A stretch of 64,000 bases of DNA from Stephania yunnanensis (lineage: Eukaryota > Streptophyta > Magnoliopsida > Ranunculales > Menispermaceae), in the NCBI GenBank assembly GCA_039657365.1, contig CM077585.1, positions 54,185,272 through 54,249,271 of the forward strand, given 5' to 3'. Under the pieces are notes generated by a model. The model was not told the origin of the DNA. It did not search any database and worked only from the letters and a program-made list of their open reading frames with translations. Made by a program: the position numbers and the translations under genes. Positions 1 to 12,271 of this stretch are shown here, piece after piece. Within the stretch, counting starts at the first letter, position 1; each line of letters starts with the position of its first letter.

Positions 1-697
1 ATGTTACTGTCATTGTATGGTACTCGAATCTTTTATCGCCCTACATTCATGTAAGTATGTATTTCTGTTGTCAGATAACATTCTTGCTTGTTTTGTAGTT
101 TTATTTGAGTTCTTGTTGAATATTGTGTGGACTTTTCTTGGGAACATACTCACCAGACTCGTCGCTGTATTTGTTGGGTGAATGAGTGCAGATCCTTCTA
201 CGAGTAGCGACAAAGGAAATTTTGAGGTGGCTATCTCTTCCTGTTATCAGTCTTGGACATACTCATAGGTGTTTATATTATTTTGATATTTTGATATTAT
301 TTTGGGTATTGGGAGACTTGAGATGACACTATTTATGATATTGTCGTCCATATACAGAATACCTTTCTGGGTTTTCAACAGTAGGACTTGCTCATATGGA
401 TAATGATTGTCATGCTAATCTAATAATTTTGCTACTCAAGTTAAACGTACGCTAATTTATTGTTAACTTGTAAAATACAAACCACTAGTACTGCTAGAAC
501 TCAAATAAGCTACAAACAGTTGAACTTAAAGAAATAAATTAAGATTAATGTGATTAGTCAGTTAACCAAACTAGAAATACCTACGTGGACACAATTATCA
601 ATACAGATGGACAGGCAGGTGTCGAATACGTGTAATTGGGCTCACTGGGCGAGGAATGCATGGAGAAACGATACCCCAAGGTGGCAGGGCCGCCACA
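1..697 (+). mobile_element. Gypsy LTR, 3' part (cut by window start)
   Basis: The right end reads GGGCCGCCACA at 687-697, the same end as the solo LTR that finishes at 13136. The two are alike over the preceding several hundred bases: a segment with ACTCGTC and a GTGCAGATC-like stretch near 150-200 matches 12560-12620, and a GGACAGG...ACACGTGTA stretch near 610-640 matches 13050-13075. No coding sequence is seen. The 5' part lies outside the window, so it cannot be decided whether this is a solo LTR or the end of a full element. Confidence 0.7.
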
Positions 698-1204
698 TTA
701 TGAATACCCAAGTATCATGAATATCAAAATCAATACAACTTAATGAATAACATATCTTATATCTTTTTGTCGTGCGATATCCTTTGAGCAAACATAAGAC
801 ATGGAAAGTCACCCATAATGTTCAATTGTACTAGTTTCGATCTTTAGGTAAACTAAAAACATTCAAGTGACATTAATCATATAAATTCACATGGACTTGG
901 CAATTATTAGTCTATCATATCGAGGGATCCATTGTTATCTCTCTATACGATAGTGAAAAACTCTATCTTGATTACACACCTTCACATATTATTCATATGG
1001 TAACCAATCACAGTCTTTATAATTGTCTGGTTAAAGATAACGTTTGATTATGTTAAATTACCATGCTCCTAATATTGAAGTCTATAGTAATTTCAAGTCG
1101 AAGGGCTAAATGATATACCTATCATGAAAAATACCTATGACTTAATCTATGAGGTATTCTCATAACGAGTCCATCCAGTACCTTGTTACTTAACTGGTAC
1201 TCAT
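698..1204. other. AT-rich spacer, no gene seen
   Basis: About 500 bases between two related LTRs. I see no open frame of note, no tRNA and no coding similarity. It may be host sequence or the edge of an older element. Confidence 0.5.
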
Positions 1205-2972
1205 TGTAACCGCCCGTTTCATTAACGTTGTTATTTATTTCATAAATTTTAGACATGGACGCTAGCTCGGATCCACGTGGACACCGCTAGAACACACGTC
1301 GACCTAAGTACACTAGTAAATTGTGTGTTGTATTATTTAATTGCGATGCATTTTTATGAAATTATTTGTTAATACATCCCATGTGTGTATGTTGAACGGT
1401 TATATCATGCGAGCCCGCGTGACGAGTAGTCGCCTCGAAATGAGTGTCAACACAGGTATAGAGAGACGAAGTACGGATACACTAGGGAGCTCGTCTAATT
1501 TATATTAATATGACTAAGTAACTCAATTGAAATGGGTAATGTAACCATAGGATAATTAAATTGAAGTTTAAATAATAGACTATGGCGCACCTCGAAATGC
1601 GTATCGAGACGCGGGGCACCAGATATCGAGTAGCCGAAGGTTGGTGGGACCATGAGTTTGTTAATTTTGATAAATAAACACTAACCATATGGTTTAATAA
1701 GGCTTAATGTAAGGTACATAAATCAAATAAATGATAAGCTTAAGGTTTGAATTTAATAATGTGGACCATTGATGGACATCTATATGGTTTCAAGTGAGTA
1801 GTTCTAGGAGATGAATATGTTAGTGGAGTTATCAAGTGGTGTTGAACAACATGAAATGTGACCACAAGATAATTCTCGAGATATGTATGCACACTTGATC
1901 AAAATAAGAATATATGTAACAGGTGAGTGGGATTTTCATCTCCACTAACTCCAAACTCATGCAAATTCAGAGAGAAAACCCGAGAAAGAGAGGAGATTCA
2001 GGCTAAAAGTAAGTACTTAAAAATCAATTCAAGTGATCCAACCTAGGTAATCATCTTCCTCATCTCCTATACCATTCAATGAACTCATTTTTGGTTATGT
2101 TTTAGTGAAATTCAGGTTTAATGATTAGACCTCTGATTTTTGGTGAAAACTTGAGGAATTACATATTATTAAATCATTTTCATAAAGAATCTACAACTGG
2201 TTTAACTAGAATTGAAATTCTATATGAAATTGGAAAGTTTCGTGAATGCATGAAAGTTAGAGAATTTATGTTAATTTGATGTTATGAAGTGTTCTAGTTG
2301 TTGTTTTGGAGTTAATAAGATATGGAGGGGTGTAAACTAAGTTAGGCAAGCCAATTGAGAAGGGAAGGACATAATTCTCGACTTGAGAATTTTGTCACAG
2401 ATAACAATTAGCGCGCTAACTGGGTTGGTTAGCACGCTAGTCGTTATGGGTTTCCAACTATTTTTTCAAAATGAAGAACAATAGCACGCGAGACAGATCT
2501 CCTAGCGCACTAACTTCACCTAGCGCACTAGATAGATCCATTAGTGCGCTAACTCCACTTAGCGCGCTAAGTAGACCTATTAGCGCTCTATAATAGATAA
2601 AATATGAATTTAAGGGCTGTTTTGGAGATTTTCAACTTAATACATGTCTAAACATTTACAAACAACCTAAACTCATGAAAACGGACTTCAGGGACTTAGT
2701 GGACTATAGCTCAGTGTCGAGGAGTTGTCGAGTCGGATATGAGAATTCGGGGAGGTCGAAAAGCAGTTTGAGGTTTATGAAACCTAAATCGAAATCTCTG
2801 AGTATTTGATTCAGATTTGAATTTCATTCCTATCATTTCTTTGCTGTTGTTACTATTCCATTCTATTACTTGGACGTAGGTTGAGGTTACTCCCCCAAAT
2901 TTCCAGGTTGTGTGTTCATGATGCACTGGATTGTAGCACTTGTGACTCGACCCTCAGTGAATGGCAACCTAA
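1205..2972 (+). mobile_element. Solo Gypsy LTR, left part (continues at 12272)
   Basis: Starts TGTAACCGCCC at 1205 and is interrupted at 2973 by the antisense element Gypsy-1. It resumes at 12272 and ends GCCACA at 13136; without the insert the LTR is about 2.63 kb. The base pairs CTCAT (1200-1204) and CTCTT (13137-13141) flank it and agree at four of five positions, as expected of an old target-site duplication. No internal coding region of its own is present, which suggests a solo LTR left by LTR-LTR recombination. It carries the palindrome array at 2403-2600. Confidence 0.7.
2403..2600. repeat. Array of TTAGCGCGCTAA-type palindromes in LTR
   Basis: Roughly eight copies or near-copies of a 12-bp palindrome (TTAGCGCGCTAA; variants TTAGTGCGCTAA, CTAGCGCACTAA, TTAGCACGCTAG) lie in under 200 bp, spaced irregularly by about 10-35 bp. 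The array begins about 1.2 kb from the LTR start. The same motif is clustered in five other LTRs in this window. Function unknown. Confidence 0.8.
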
Positions 2973-5069
2973 TGTAATGGCCCCGATTTCCCATAAAACT
3001 AGGCCTTGCCCGGCCTAAACCAACGTAGAACCCCGAGTCGTTCCGCGCGAAGTCAACGCAGGCCTAGTCAGCCTCCAATAGTTACTTTGTCATTAAATTT
3101 GTATTTTAACGTTAAGTTATTATGTTATGTCTTTTAGAGAATACTTCGCAGTGGAAATAAACTTTAAACAAAGTTAAATAACTCATATTAAATAAAGGTA
3201 GAACAACTTACGGTGTGGAACCATGAAATCAACAGATAAACATGCATATCTGGTGACCAACAATATACAAAATGATAATACATGATATCCCATCTCACTC
3301 GATCCCGATATGTCCCAGTGTAATAAAAAATAGTAATATAAAATAATTATAACAAAAATGGCAAAACATACTATCATGCAAAGGAAAGAACCGCTCCAAA
3401 AGTCCTCAAAGGAAGTCATTAATCATCGGTCCTTTCCCATTGCTCATCTCTATTTTAATCTGCACCCACCGTCACAAACTAGACAGTGAGTTCGGTAAAA
3501 TAGAAAGTAATAACTAGAAGGATATAAGCAGTAATTCATGAAACATTTAAAAATAGTCCAAATATCATGCGAGTATTTACAGACAGATAAAAAGAAAGAA
3601 AATGCATGATAAACAGACTAACATATATTCACAACGAAAATGAGTCCCTAGGAATCAAAAGAGGCATATTAAGTGATCTTAAATCCACAACAATCCACTA
3701 AAATCCAGTACTCGGGGAGAATTCATGTTTGGTTGGGTAGCTGCACCATCGCTGGTAGTGTTCGCGTTTGCCCAACTAGCTATAATCCTAGGAATACCTT
3801 CTCGACACACTTAGGCCATAGACACTCAACCAAGGCATGTAGAATAGAATTTCAAGAAAAGACATTTATCATGCATTCCCTTAAATGGTTTACTTACTTC
3901 GGACCCACGTTATCTTGCTCTTGCGGCTCAGACATGCTCCCCAAAACGAACCTCCCCTTAGGTTCGTGAGGACCTATAACATGTTTTAGGCTAAATTATA
4001 GTGTTTTAGAGATTTTGAAAATTTTCATATTTTTGTGCTGCCAGGGCAATTAACGCGCTAATTCTGACATTAACACGCTACCTCGAATATCTAGCGCGCT
4101 AATTTAAACATTAGTGCGCTACATCTAATATGATTAGCGCGATAGATTTCCCACCTAGCGCGTTATTTGCAACAAAACCCAGAATTCTGCATTTCAAATT
4201 CGGGATTTCCTCTACACATAGTCCATCTTGGGGACCCTCATACACACTACTAGATGTCCCTAACATCAACCACAACAAAAATAACACTTCACAACATCAA
4301 ATTCGTGAACTCATTGAATTGATATGAGCTTTTTCTAGGAAAATTAGTAAGTTGATGCACACACAAAACTTGATCTTCACAACTTCACCAACTTCACTGG
4401 ATTCATGAGTCTCCCCTAATCTTGATCACTCTAACTGACCCTTCTCTCCCTCTCCTTGCCAAATAATGGTAAATCAAACTTAAGTGATAAGTTTGGTTGA
4501 TTTATGTTATATATACATATGATTAGAGATGGTTACATACTAGCCACACATCCATTTACACTTACGTATCTCGAGGCTACCTTGTGGACAGTCATGTTTA
4601 GTGACTCCAATTGTACACTCATTTAGTCTTTAGATTTGTCAATACGTGTCTCGATGCACATCATGTGGCTATTTAAATGACACACTCGCTTAGGCTTATT
4701 GATGTGATAACAAACATGGTCACATTAAAGCTACTATACAACTATAGTTAGTTCAAACTAAACTTACCACATAAGCCGCTACCTCAGTCTCACGTCGACA
4801 TTCAACTCGAGGTACGTCCACACTCCTGTCTGGATTCATCGAACGCCCCGCTTATACCTTACTCGTAATTTTGACACGAAAAATAAACATACACTTGGAC
4901 ATTAGAAATTTACATTCGGATATAAATAAATAATACACACACCACAAAAAAAATAAAATCTTCCTCGGTGCCAACTCTAGAGGTTTGGATAAGTACTTCA
5001 AGTTGCGACGGTCCAGTAAACGGTCCTGAAATGTGATACGTGGGACATTTAACTTTGAAGGTCGTTACA
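2973..5069 (-). mobile_element. Gypsy-1 3' LTR
   Basis: Read on the minus strand it begins TGTAACGACC (5069-5060) and ends GGCCATTACA (2982-2973), giving 2.1 kb with TG...CA ends. It aligns along its length with 10086-12271, with scattered substitutions (roughly a tenth of positions by eye), so the insertion is old. A palindrome array lies at 4040-4170. Confidence 0.85.
4040..4170. repeat. TTAGCGCGCTAA-type palindrome array (Gypsy-1 3' LTR)
   Basis: Six to seven units such as TTAACGCGCTAA, CTAGCGCGCTAA, TTAGTGCGCTAC, TTAGCGCGATAG and CTAGCGCGTTAT, about 15-25 bp apart. The array lies about 0.9 kb from the element-sense start of the LTR and has the same unit order as the copy at 11205-11335. 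Confidence 0.8.
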
Positions 5070-5084
5070 ACCTTCCTACCTTAC
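5070..5084 (-). promoter_or_regulatory. Gypsy-1 polypurine tract
   Basis: On the minus strand a purine-rich run reading AAGGTAGGAAGGT directly precedes the TGTAACGACC start of the 3' LTR. This is the position of the plus-strand DNA primer in LTR retrotransposons. Assigned by position and composition. Confidence 0.6.
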
Positions 5085-5144
5085 TAGAATCTCGTCCTCA
5101 AAACTTAAACTAAGAGGAAACTCCAATCTTAAACCTTACCGGAA

Positions 5145-5400
5145 TCAAAATAAGTAGGGAAAGTGCTCGCGCATATACGACTCCAACTCCCAGGTCAGTT
5201 CCTCATCCTCATAATGTTGCCATTTGACGAGAACTGAAGGTATTTCCTTGTCCCTCAGTACCTTGACCTTTCGGTCCAAAATCTGAATTGAATACTCCTT
5301 ATATGTAATATCATTTCTCAAGTCAATCTGACTCAAGTCTACCGTCGGTCGCCGTCTTTCCTTCGACTTGTCAAGTCAAAGCATAGAGATGTGAAACACT
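5145..5400 (-). pseudogene. Gypsy-1 integrase C-terminal chromodomain
   Basis: The 63-residue frame at 5336-5145 encodes the tail of a chromovirus integrase. It reads SQIDLRND near the start, then the linker ILDRKVK, and the chromodomain core LVKWQHY with the acidic EELTWE and a C-terminal FPYLF. Chromodomains of this type bind histone marks and steer integration into heterochromatin. The segment is in frame to its natural stop, but the upstream integrase is broken. Confidence 0.8.
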
Positions 5401-5689
5401 GGATGAACTCTGGCGAGCTAATGCGGTAACTCCAACTCATAAGCAACCTTACCGACTATCCTCATAACTCTAAACGGACCGATAAAGCTAGGCGCGAGCC
5501 TTCATTTGGTTCAAAACTGTTTGTGACCCTTCAGAGGTGAAACTTTCAAATATACATAGTCTCCCTCGACATATTGCAACTCGTCGTGGTACTTGTCGTA
5601 GTACTTATTCCGTCTTTCTTGTGCACCCTTCAGCCGCTGACGGGTCTACCGTACCTTCTCAGTGTGATCCATAATAATCTCTGGCCCAA

Positions 5690-6420
5690 CAGTCACCGCA
5701 TCCTCAGGCCCTGCCCAACACGATGGCGATCTACATGGCCTACCATATAACACCTTGAATGGTGTCATTCCGATACTAGCCTGAAAACTGTTATTATAAG
5801 AAAACTAACTCAAATGAAGGTATTCTTCTCAAGACCCTCTGTAATCCAATACACACATCTTGAGTACGTCCTCTAACACATGAATCAGCCTCATGGACTA
5901 CTTGTCTGTCTATGGATAGTACGCCATACTCATGTTAAGCCTAGTGCCTAATTGTGCCTACATGCTTTGCCACAACAATGAAGTAAACTACAGTCCTCTA
6001 TCTGACACTATAGACAACGGTACTCCGTGCAATCTTGCTATCTCTCGCTCGTAGAGACTAATCAATTTATCAGCTCTGTGTGTAGTGGAAACCGGTATAA
6101 AATATGCTGATTTCGTCAACCTATCCACAATCACCCAAATACTGTCATGTCCACGAGGAGATCGAGGTAGACCATTGACAAAATCCATAGCAATGTGCTT
6201 CCATTTCCACTGTGGAATGGGAAGTGGTTGCAGCAAACCTCCAGGTTTCCTATGCTCAGCCTTAACATGCTAGTATATCTCATACACTAGAATGAACTTT
6301 GAAACATCAAATTTCATCCCCTGCCACCAAAAAAGACGTCGCATGTCCACATACATCTTGGTCTGACCCGGATGAACAAAAAATCACGAATGGTTAGCCT
6401 CCTAAAGTAGTTAAGTGTGC
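5690..6420 (-). pseudogene. Gypsy-1 integrase (zinc finger and core), decayed
   Basis: On the minus strand the HHCC zinc-binding region lies at about 6420-6240 and the core at 6236-5700. The core has WKHIAMDFV (first catalytic Asp), VDRLTKSAYF and SDRG (second Asp region). In the zinc finger the two histidines are recognisable (HS...VHPG), but both Cys of the usual CxxC read as Tyr (YEIY followed by a stop). The downstream glutamate region is frameshifted. The substitutions TGT to TAT fit deamination. Non-functional. Confidence 0.8.
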
Positions 6421-6581
6421 ATCTTAGCCACTAATAGAATCCACAGTCGTCCTCGAAACCTCAAACTTGAATCTGTCGATCAACTCCATTCTGGATGATC
6501 TAAACTCTCAGCTATATCACTGAATAGCTGGTACTACTCATCAGCCTGATATCCGTCAAGTATAGCTTGAATCAAAATAGT

Positions 6582-7110
6582 CTACATCCTTATCTGACCA
6601 TAAATCTGTGTCCTAGTAGTAGTCGATATATCGTCTAAACTCATCACCTCGGTGGCCTCGAGTAATGCATACTCGTGAGTCATATAACACACTACTACAT
6701 TAGCATTAAACCCTTTACTTCTTAAAACATCGGCAATGACATTGGCCTTCCTCATATGATATTCAAGTGTAAAGTCATAATCCTTCTGGAACTCCAACCA
6801 ACGTCTATGTCTCAGATTCAATTCTTTCTTAGAGAATAGGTACTTCAAGCTCTTATGATTAGTGAACAAAGTGAACTGCACACCATACAGGTAATATCGC
6901 CAAATCTTCAATGCAAACACTACAATAGCTAACTCTAAATCATGCATCGGATAGTTCTTTTCATGAATCTTGAGCTATCGAGATGCATATGCAATCACTT
7001 TGCCCTCCTCCATCAACACATAACCCAAACCAACCTTCAAAGCATCTGTATACACAACCAAATCATTCCCTAACTCAGGCAATGCCAAGACTGGTGTAGT
7101 TGTTAGCTTC
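6582..7110 (-). pseudogene. Gypsy-1 RNase H, decayed
   Basis: A 121-residue frame at 6947-6582 carries the RNase H signature: HDLELAIVVFALKIWRYYLYG, then TNHKSLKYLF where the family normally has TDHKSLKYIF, and RRWLEFQKDYDF. The catalytic Asp of the TDHKS motif reads Asn, and the terminal ADALSR reads ADVLRS. Residues upstream to about 7110 contain the start of the domain with stops. Confidence 0.8.
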
Positions 7111-7238
7111 TCTTTTCAAGTAGAAAATGCATGCTCGCAACTCTCATCCCAGCCAAATTTCACATTCTTCTAAGTCAATCGAGTCATTGGTGAAGCAATT
7201 CAGGAAAAATCATTCACAAAACGACGATAATAAGAAGC

Positions 7239-7960
7239 TTATCCCAGAAAACTCGGTAACTCGGTCACTATAGTCAGTGTAGGCCAATCAATCACTGCTC
7301 TAATCTTAGCGGGATCTACAGATACTTCGCTGGCTCCAACTACATGTCCCAAAAATCTAACTTCTTGAAGCCAAAACTCGCATTTACTGAACTTGGCATA
7401 TAACCAGTGCTCCGTCAAAGTCTGCGGAACTGCCCAAAGATGTTCCTCGTGATCCTCACGAGTCCTAAAGTAGATGAGAATATCATCAATGAATATAATC
7501 ACAAATCTATCCAGATAAGCCCTCAATACTCTACGCATAAGATCCATAAATATAGCTGGTGCGTTACTCAAACCAAACGACATGACTGTAAACTAATAAT
7601 GGACGTATCTCGTACTGAATGTAGTATTCTCCCTGTCTTCAGCTCTAATTCTGAGCTGATGATAGCCTGATTGCAAAGCAATCTTGTATAATCAACGAGC
7701 TCCCATCAGCTGATCAAACAAATCTTTAATATGAGGAAACATATACTTGTTCTTCACAGTCACCCAATTCAGATACCTATAGTCGATGCACAATCTCAGG
7801 CTACCGTCTTTCTTCTTCACAAACAAGTCCGGCGCACCCTTTGGTAACATGCTCAGGTGAGTGAACCTAACTCCAATAACTCATCCAACCGAGTCCTTAG
7901 TTCCTCTAATTCTTTAGGAGCCATCCTATATGACGGTATAGAAATAGGTTTAACCTAGGA
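7239..7960 (-). pseudogene. Gypsy-1 reverse transcriptase, decayed
   Basis: The open part (7583-7239) encodes the palm and thumb of a Gypsy reverse transcriptase: FGLSNAPAIFMDLM, then FIDDILIY with the catalytic Asp pair at 7487-7482, KFSKCEFWL and VDPAKIRAVIDWP. The N-terminal portion (to about 7960) is recognisable as MAPKELEEL and the fingers region but has stops and frameshifts. The YIDD motif is still readable even though the protein cannot be made whole. Confidence 0.85.
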
Positions 7961-8299
7961 ACTAAGTCGGCGATGAAGTCAATCTCTCACGGTTGTGGTA
8001 ATCCTAGTAGATCCTCCAAAAATACATCAATAAACTCGCACACTACCAACACGTCTCCAATACAGATCTCCAATCTCTTAGTAATATTCATAACACTCAC
8101 AAGTGTCTCAGTGTCACTACTAGTGGCTATCTTCCTTTGGTGATCGGAAGTAAAGCAGTTGTCCCCTAAAAATTGATCTCTATACTATATGATAATGGAA
8201 TCGTCACTGACTTGTCGTAGCAATCAATATGGCATGATATGCACCCAACCAGTCCATACCAAGCAAAACATCAAACTCAAGAAACTCTAAGACTCTCAA

Positions 8300-8514
8300 A
8301 TCTGTAGGCAAATCATGACCCTCTATCTCTTCCAAATAGCCACACACAATAAGTTTGGGTACATCTTTTCCCTAGCAACTGTGCTAAGAATCAAAGGTCT
8401 ACTAAACCTAGTGGGTCTCAACCCTAATGCATCTACCATGCGTCTACAAATAAATGAAACAGCTGAACCAAAATTAAACATGGTATGCATCAAAGTACCA
8501 TAAATCAAAATCAT
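8300..8514 (-). pseudogene. Gypsy-1 aspartic protease, catalytic Asp lost
   Basis: The 63-residue frame has the layout of a Gypsy protease: a catalytic loop followed by FICRRMVDALGLRP and RPLILSTVAREK. The loop reads FNFGSAVSF where the family has a DSG-type triad, so the catalytic Asp appears as Asn. It lies between gag and reverse transcriptase, as expected. The equivalent domains of Gypsy-2 (near 37790) and Gypsy-4 (near 48330) keep the Asp. Confidence 0.75.
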
Positions 8515-8529
8515 ACCCTCAGTGAGATT

Positions 8530-9900
8530 ACAGGAAGCTCCCCGATCTAGCTCAACAACAACATGGGCTATCTCCTTCTGTTGCTGATGATGCTGCGACG
8601 GAACTCAACCGAGCTGTGGATACTGGCTCTAAAGATGACCTATTTTACCTCATTTGAAGCATGTATGTTGCTCGTTCGGTCCAAAAGGCATCCCCTGTGT
8701 CTGACCCTGTCCACATCCCTATGTAGGTCTTTAACTTTATGTCTGTGACTTTCTGGATCTCTTTGTTTGTATATTACCTCTACCCATATCCCTACTCTCA
8801 GAATGCTGCCTCTGTGGCTTCTATACAGATTGAGTAGCCTACGGTGGTCGACTATCGAAACTCGACGCTGGTACCGGTGAAACATAAGTGGTATGAGCAG
8901 GTTGTGCTGATACTATAAAAGACCCAACACTCTGGGCTCTATTATCTATAAAGCCCTGTCTATTCTTCCTCTTCCTGTCCCTATCAGATCAGTTGTTTAA
9001 CTATGTTTTCAATCAAGTAGGTCTAGCCTCCTCAAGATGTGTACACAAATAAACTTCCCTGGTTAAGTTCCTCTCATAAGCCCTCTGCAATGTATCTGGC
9101 TCAATTGAGGCAACGACATCTCCAATCTCGGGTAGCAATCCCTCAGTAAAGTAATACACCTGATCGGCGTCTGAATTTGCCACACCTATGGCATACGAAA
9201 GTAGTTGTAAATGTTGTCCCACCCATGACAGACTCATCAGCATATTGTCTCAATGTGGTGAACTCATTCATCCTCTCCCTCAGTACGGTAGGAGGAAAGT
9301 ACTTCAAGTTGAACTGCCTCTTGAAGTCTGCCTAATCCTTAGGTACTCCTCTGGTTGCAACCATCGTAGTCCACCAATCGTCTGCCTCTCCCAAAAACAT
9401 CGATAAAGAAATAGAGGCTCTCATGTGTTCCTCAGTAGCAATGATATTGTGCACCTTTTCAAGGCTCTTCAAGCACTTCTCTGCAGCCACAAAATCTGTA
9501 CCACCGTAAAACTCTGTAGGATAATGACACTTAAACTTCCGCAACCGCCTAGGCTTTACAGTCTCCTTAGTGCCCATCTCTACTAATGTAGCAACCACTG
9601 TCTCAGTCTATACATGAGGTACAATAGCAGTCTCCGGTACGATTGTTATAACAGTAGTAGCCACAGAAGTAGTCGCTACAATCGGTATAACTGTCTCCTG
9701 AGTAGCGAACAATGTCGATGAAGCTGGTAGTGACGGTGTAGCCATAGTCGGTGCCTTAAGTATCCTCAGAATCTCCTCTAATTGCAGATCTTGGGACGCG
9801 ACTCTCTTTGATAGAGTATGCAACTCCTCAGCGCTCGCAAATTGAGAACCTATAGCCTCACTATCATCACTAGGTCCGGTTTAATTCGTCCTCACAATCT
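8530..9900 (-). pseudogene. Gypsy-1 gag, decayed
   Basis: Three frames at 9823-9608, 9598-9332 and 9243-9013 are one gag split by stops. It has an N-terminal SKRVASQDLQLEEIL helix, a Thr/Val-rich linker, then the capsid-like domain with YPTEFYGGTDFVAAEKCL and GEADDWW. The CCHC zinc knuckle is at about 8670-8640 (CFK-stop-GKIGHL), with the second Cys codon read as TGA. Gag normally packages the element RNA in cytoplasmic particles; this copy is dead. Confidence 0.8.
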
Positions 9901-10071
9901 GCAATAGAAAGTGAATCCCCGAATCAGTGGATAATTATCAACAAATATAACATATAAGATCAAGTTTTACTTTTTCTCAACTCTTCTCAATTCCCAACGA
10001 AGTTTTTAAGTCAGGACATAGGGTTCCATTCTAGGTTCCAATTATGTCTTATGCTGCATATATTTAACCTA

Positions 10072-10084
10072 GCTCTGATACCAA
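10072..10084 (-). promoter_or_regulatory. Gypsy-1 primer-binding site (initiator Met tRNA)
   Basis: Minus strand TTGGTATCAGAGC, one base after the end of the 5' LTR. It is complementary to the 3' end of plant initiator methionine tRNA, the usual primer for this element group. The same site occurs in Gypsy-2 and Gypsy-4. Confidence 0.85.
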
Positions 10085-10085
10085 C

Positions 10086-12271
10086 TATGACGACCCTAGT
10101 TTCCTATAAAACTGGGCCTCGCTAGGCCTAAACCCATATAGACCCCCGAGTCATTTCTCGCGAAGTCAACACAGGCCTAGTCATCCTCCAATAGTTACTT
10201 TATCCTTAAATTTGTATTTCAATGTTGAGATATTATGTTATGTCTTTTACAAAATACTTTGTAGCAGAAATAAACTTAAAACAAAGTTAAATAACTCATA
10301 TTAAGTAAAGGTGGAACAACCTACGGTGTGGAACCCTAAAATCAAAGGATAAACATGCATATTTGGTGACCAACAGTATACAAAATGATAATACATGATA
10401 TCCCATCTCACTCAATCCCAATATGTCACAGTGTAATCAAAAATAGTAATATACAATAATTACAACAAAAATGGCAAAACATGTTATCGTGCAAAGGAAG
10501 GAACTGCTCTAAAAGTCCTTAAAGGAAGTCACCAATCATCAATCTTTTCCCCTTGCTTGTCTCTGTCCGATATGCACCCACCATCACAAACTAGACGATG
10601 AGAGCATTAAAATAGAAAGTAATAACCAGAAGGATATAAACAGTAATTCATGAAACATTTAAAAATAGTCCAAATATCATGTGGGTATTTACAGACAGAT
10701 AAAAAGAAAGTAAATGCATGATACACAGGCTGACAGATATTCACAACAAAAATGAGTGCCTAGGAATCAAAAAGGCATACTAAGTGGTCTTAAATCCACA
10801 ACAATCCACAAAAATCTAGTACTCGGGGAGAATTCATGTTTGGTTAGGAAGCTGCACCCCCGCAGGTAGTGTTCAAATTTTCTCAACTAGTTACAATCCC
10901 AGGAGTACCTTCTTGACACACTTAGGCCATAAACACTCAACCAAGGCATGTAGAATAGAATTCCAAGAAAAGGCACTTATCACTAAAGATACTAAATACG
11001 AAGTATGAATTATTATGCATTCCCTTAAATGGTTTACTTACTTCGGACCCCACGTTATCTTGCTCTCGCGGCTCATACGTGCTCCCCAAAATGAACACCC
11101 GAACTCTCGAGACCTCCCTTTAGGTTCGTGAGGACCTATAACATGTTTTAGGCTAAATTATAGTGTTTTAGAGATTTTGAAAATTTTCATATTTTTGTGT
11201 TGCCAGGGTAATTAGCGCGCTAATTCTGACATTAACACGCTACCTCGAATATCTAGCGCACTAATTTAAACATTAGTGCGCTACCTCTAATATGATTAGC
11301 GTGATAGATTTCCCACCTAGCACGTTATGTGCAATAGAACCCAGAATTCTGCATTTCAAATTCTTGATTTCCTCTACACATAGGCCATGTTGTTGTCTTG
11401 GGGACCCTTATACACACTACTAGATGTCCCTAACATCAACCACAACAAAAAACAACACCCCACAGCATCAAATTCGTGAACTCATTGAATTGATATGAGC
11501 TTTGTCTAGGAAAATTAGTAAGTTGATGCACACACCAAGCTTGATCTTCACAACTTCACCAACTTCACTGGATTCTTGAGTCTCCCCTCATCTTGATCAC
11601 TCCAGCAGACCCTTCTCTCCATTTCCTTGCCACACTTATGGTAAATCAAACTTAAGTGATAAGTTTGGTTGACTTATGTTATATATATATATATATATGA
11701 TTAAAGATGGTAACACATTAGCCACACATCCATTTACACTTACGTATCTCGAGGCTTATCTTGTGGACCACCTTCACACACTTATCCCACAAGTCATGCT
11801 TAAGTGACTCTAATTATGTACTCATTTAGCCTCTAGATTTGTCAATACGTGTCTCGATGCACATCATATGGCTATTTAAATGACACACTCACTTAGGCTT
11901 ATTGATGTGATAACAAACATTGTCACATTAAAGTTACTATACAACTATAGTTAGTTCAAACTAAACTTACCTCATAAGCCGCTACCTACGTCTCAAGTCG
12001 ACATGCAACTCAAGGTACGTCCCCTGTCATGTTTGGATTCACCAAATGCCCCACTTATACCTTACTAGCAAATTTGACACGAAAAATAAACATACACTTG
12101 GACATTAGAAATTTACATTCGGATAGAAATAATTAATACACACACCACGAAAAAATAAAATCTACCTCGGTGTCAACTCTAGAGGTTCGGACAAGTACTT
12201 CAAGTAACGACGGTCAGGTCAACGGTCCTAAAGCATGACATGTGGCCCGTTTAACTTTGAGGGTCGTTACA
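10086..12271 (-). mobile_element. Gypsy-1 5' LTR
   Basis: On the minus strand it starts TGTAACGACCC (12271-12261) and ends GTCGTCATA next to the primer-binding site, 2.19 kb. It matches the 3' LTR throughout, including the palindrome array. Its terminal CA has become TA, a C-to-T change. A short AT microsatellite lies near 11679-11698. Confidence 0.85.
11205..11335. repeat. TTAGCGCGCTAA-type palindrome array (Gypsy-1 5' LTR)
   Basis: Same unit order as 4040-4170, beginning with a perfect TTAGCGCGCTAA near 11215. Several units differ from the other LTR by C-to-T or G-to-A changes at CpG (for example GCGC to GCAC). Confidence 0.8.

Larger units (their letters stand above)
2973..12271 (-). mobile_element. 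Gypsy-1: complete antisense Gypsy chromovirus, decayed
   Basis: Full-length LTR retrotransposon on the minus strand, 9.3 kb. In element order: 5' LTR 10086-12271, primer-binding site 10072-10084, gag, protease, reverse transcriptase, RNase H, integrase, chromodomain, a purine tract, then the 3' LTR 2973-5069. The pol order with integrase after RNase H is the Gypsy (Metaviridae) order, and the terminal chromodomain with LTRs over 2 kb suits the Tekay/Del chromovirus group. Many stops and frameshifts, and mutated protease, RNase H and integrase residues, make it non-functional. It sits inside the solo LTR 1205-13136. I could not find a matching target-site duplication (CCTAA on the left against TCTGA on the right). 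Confidence 0.9.
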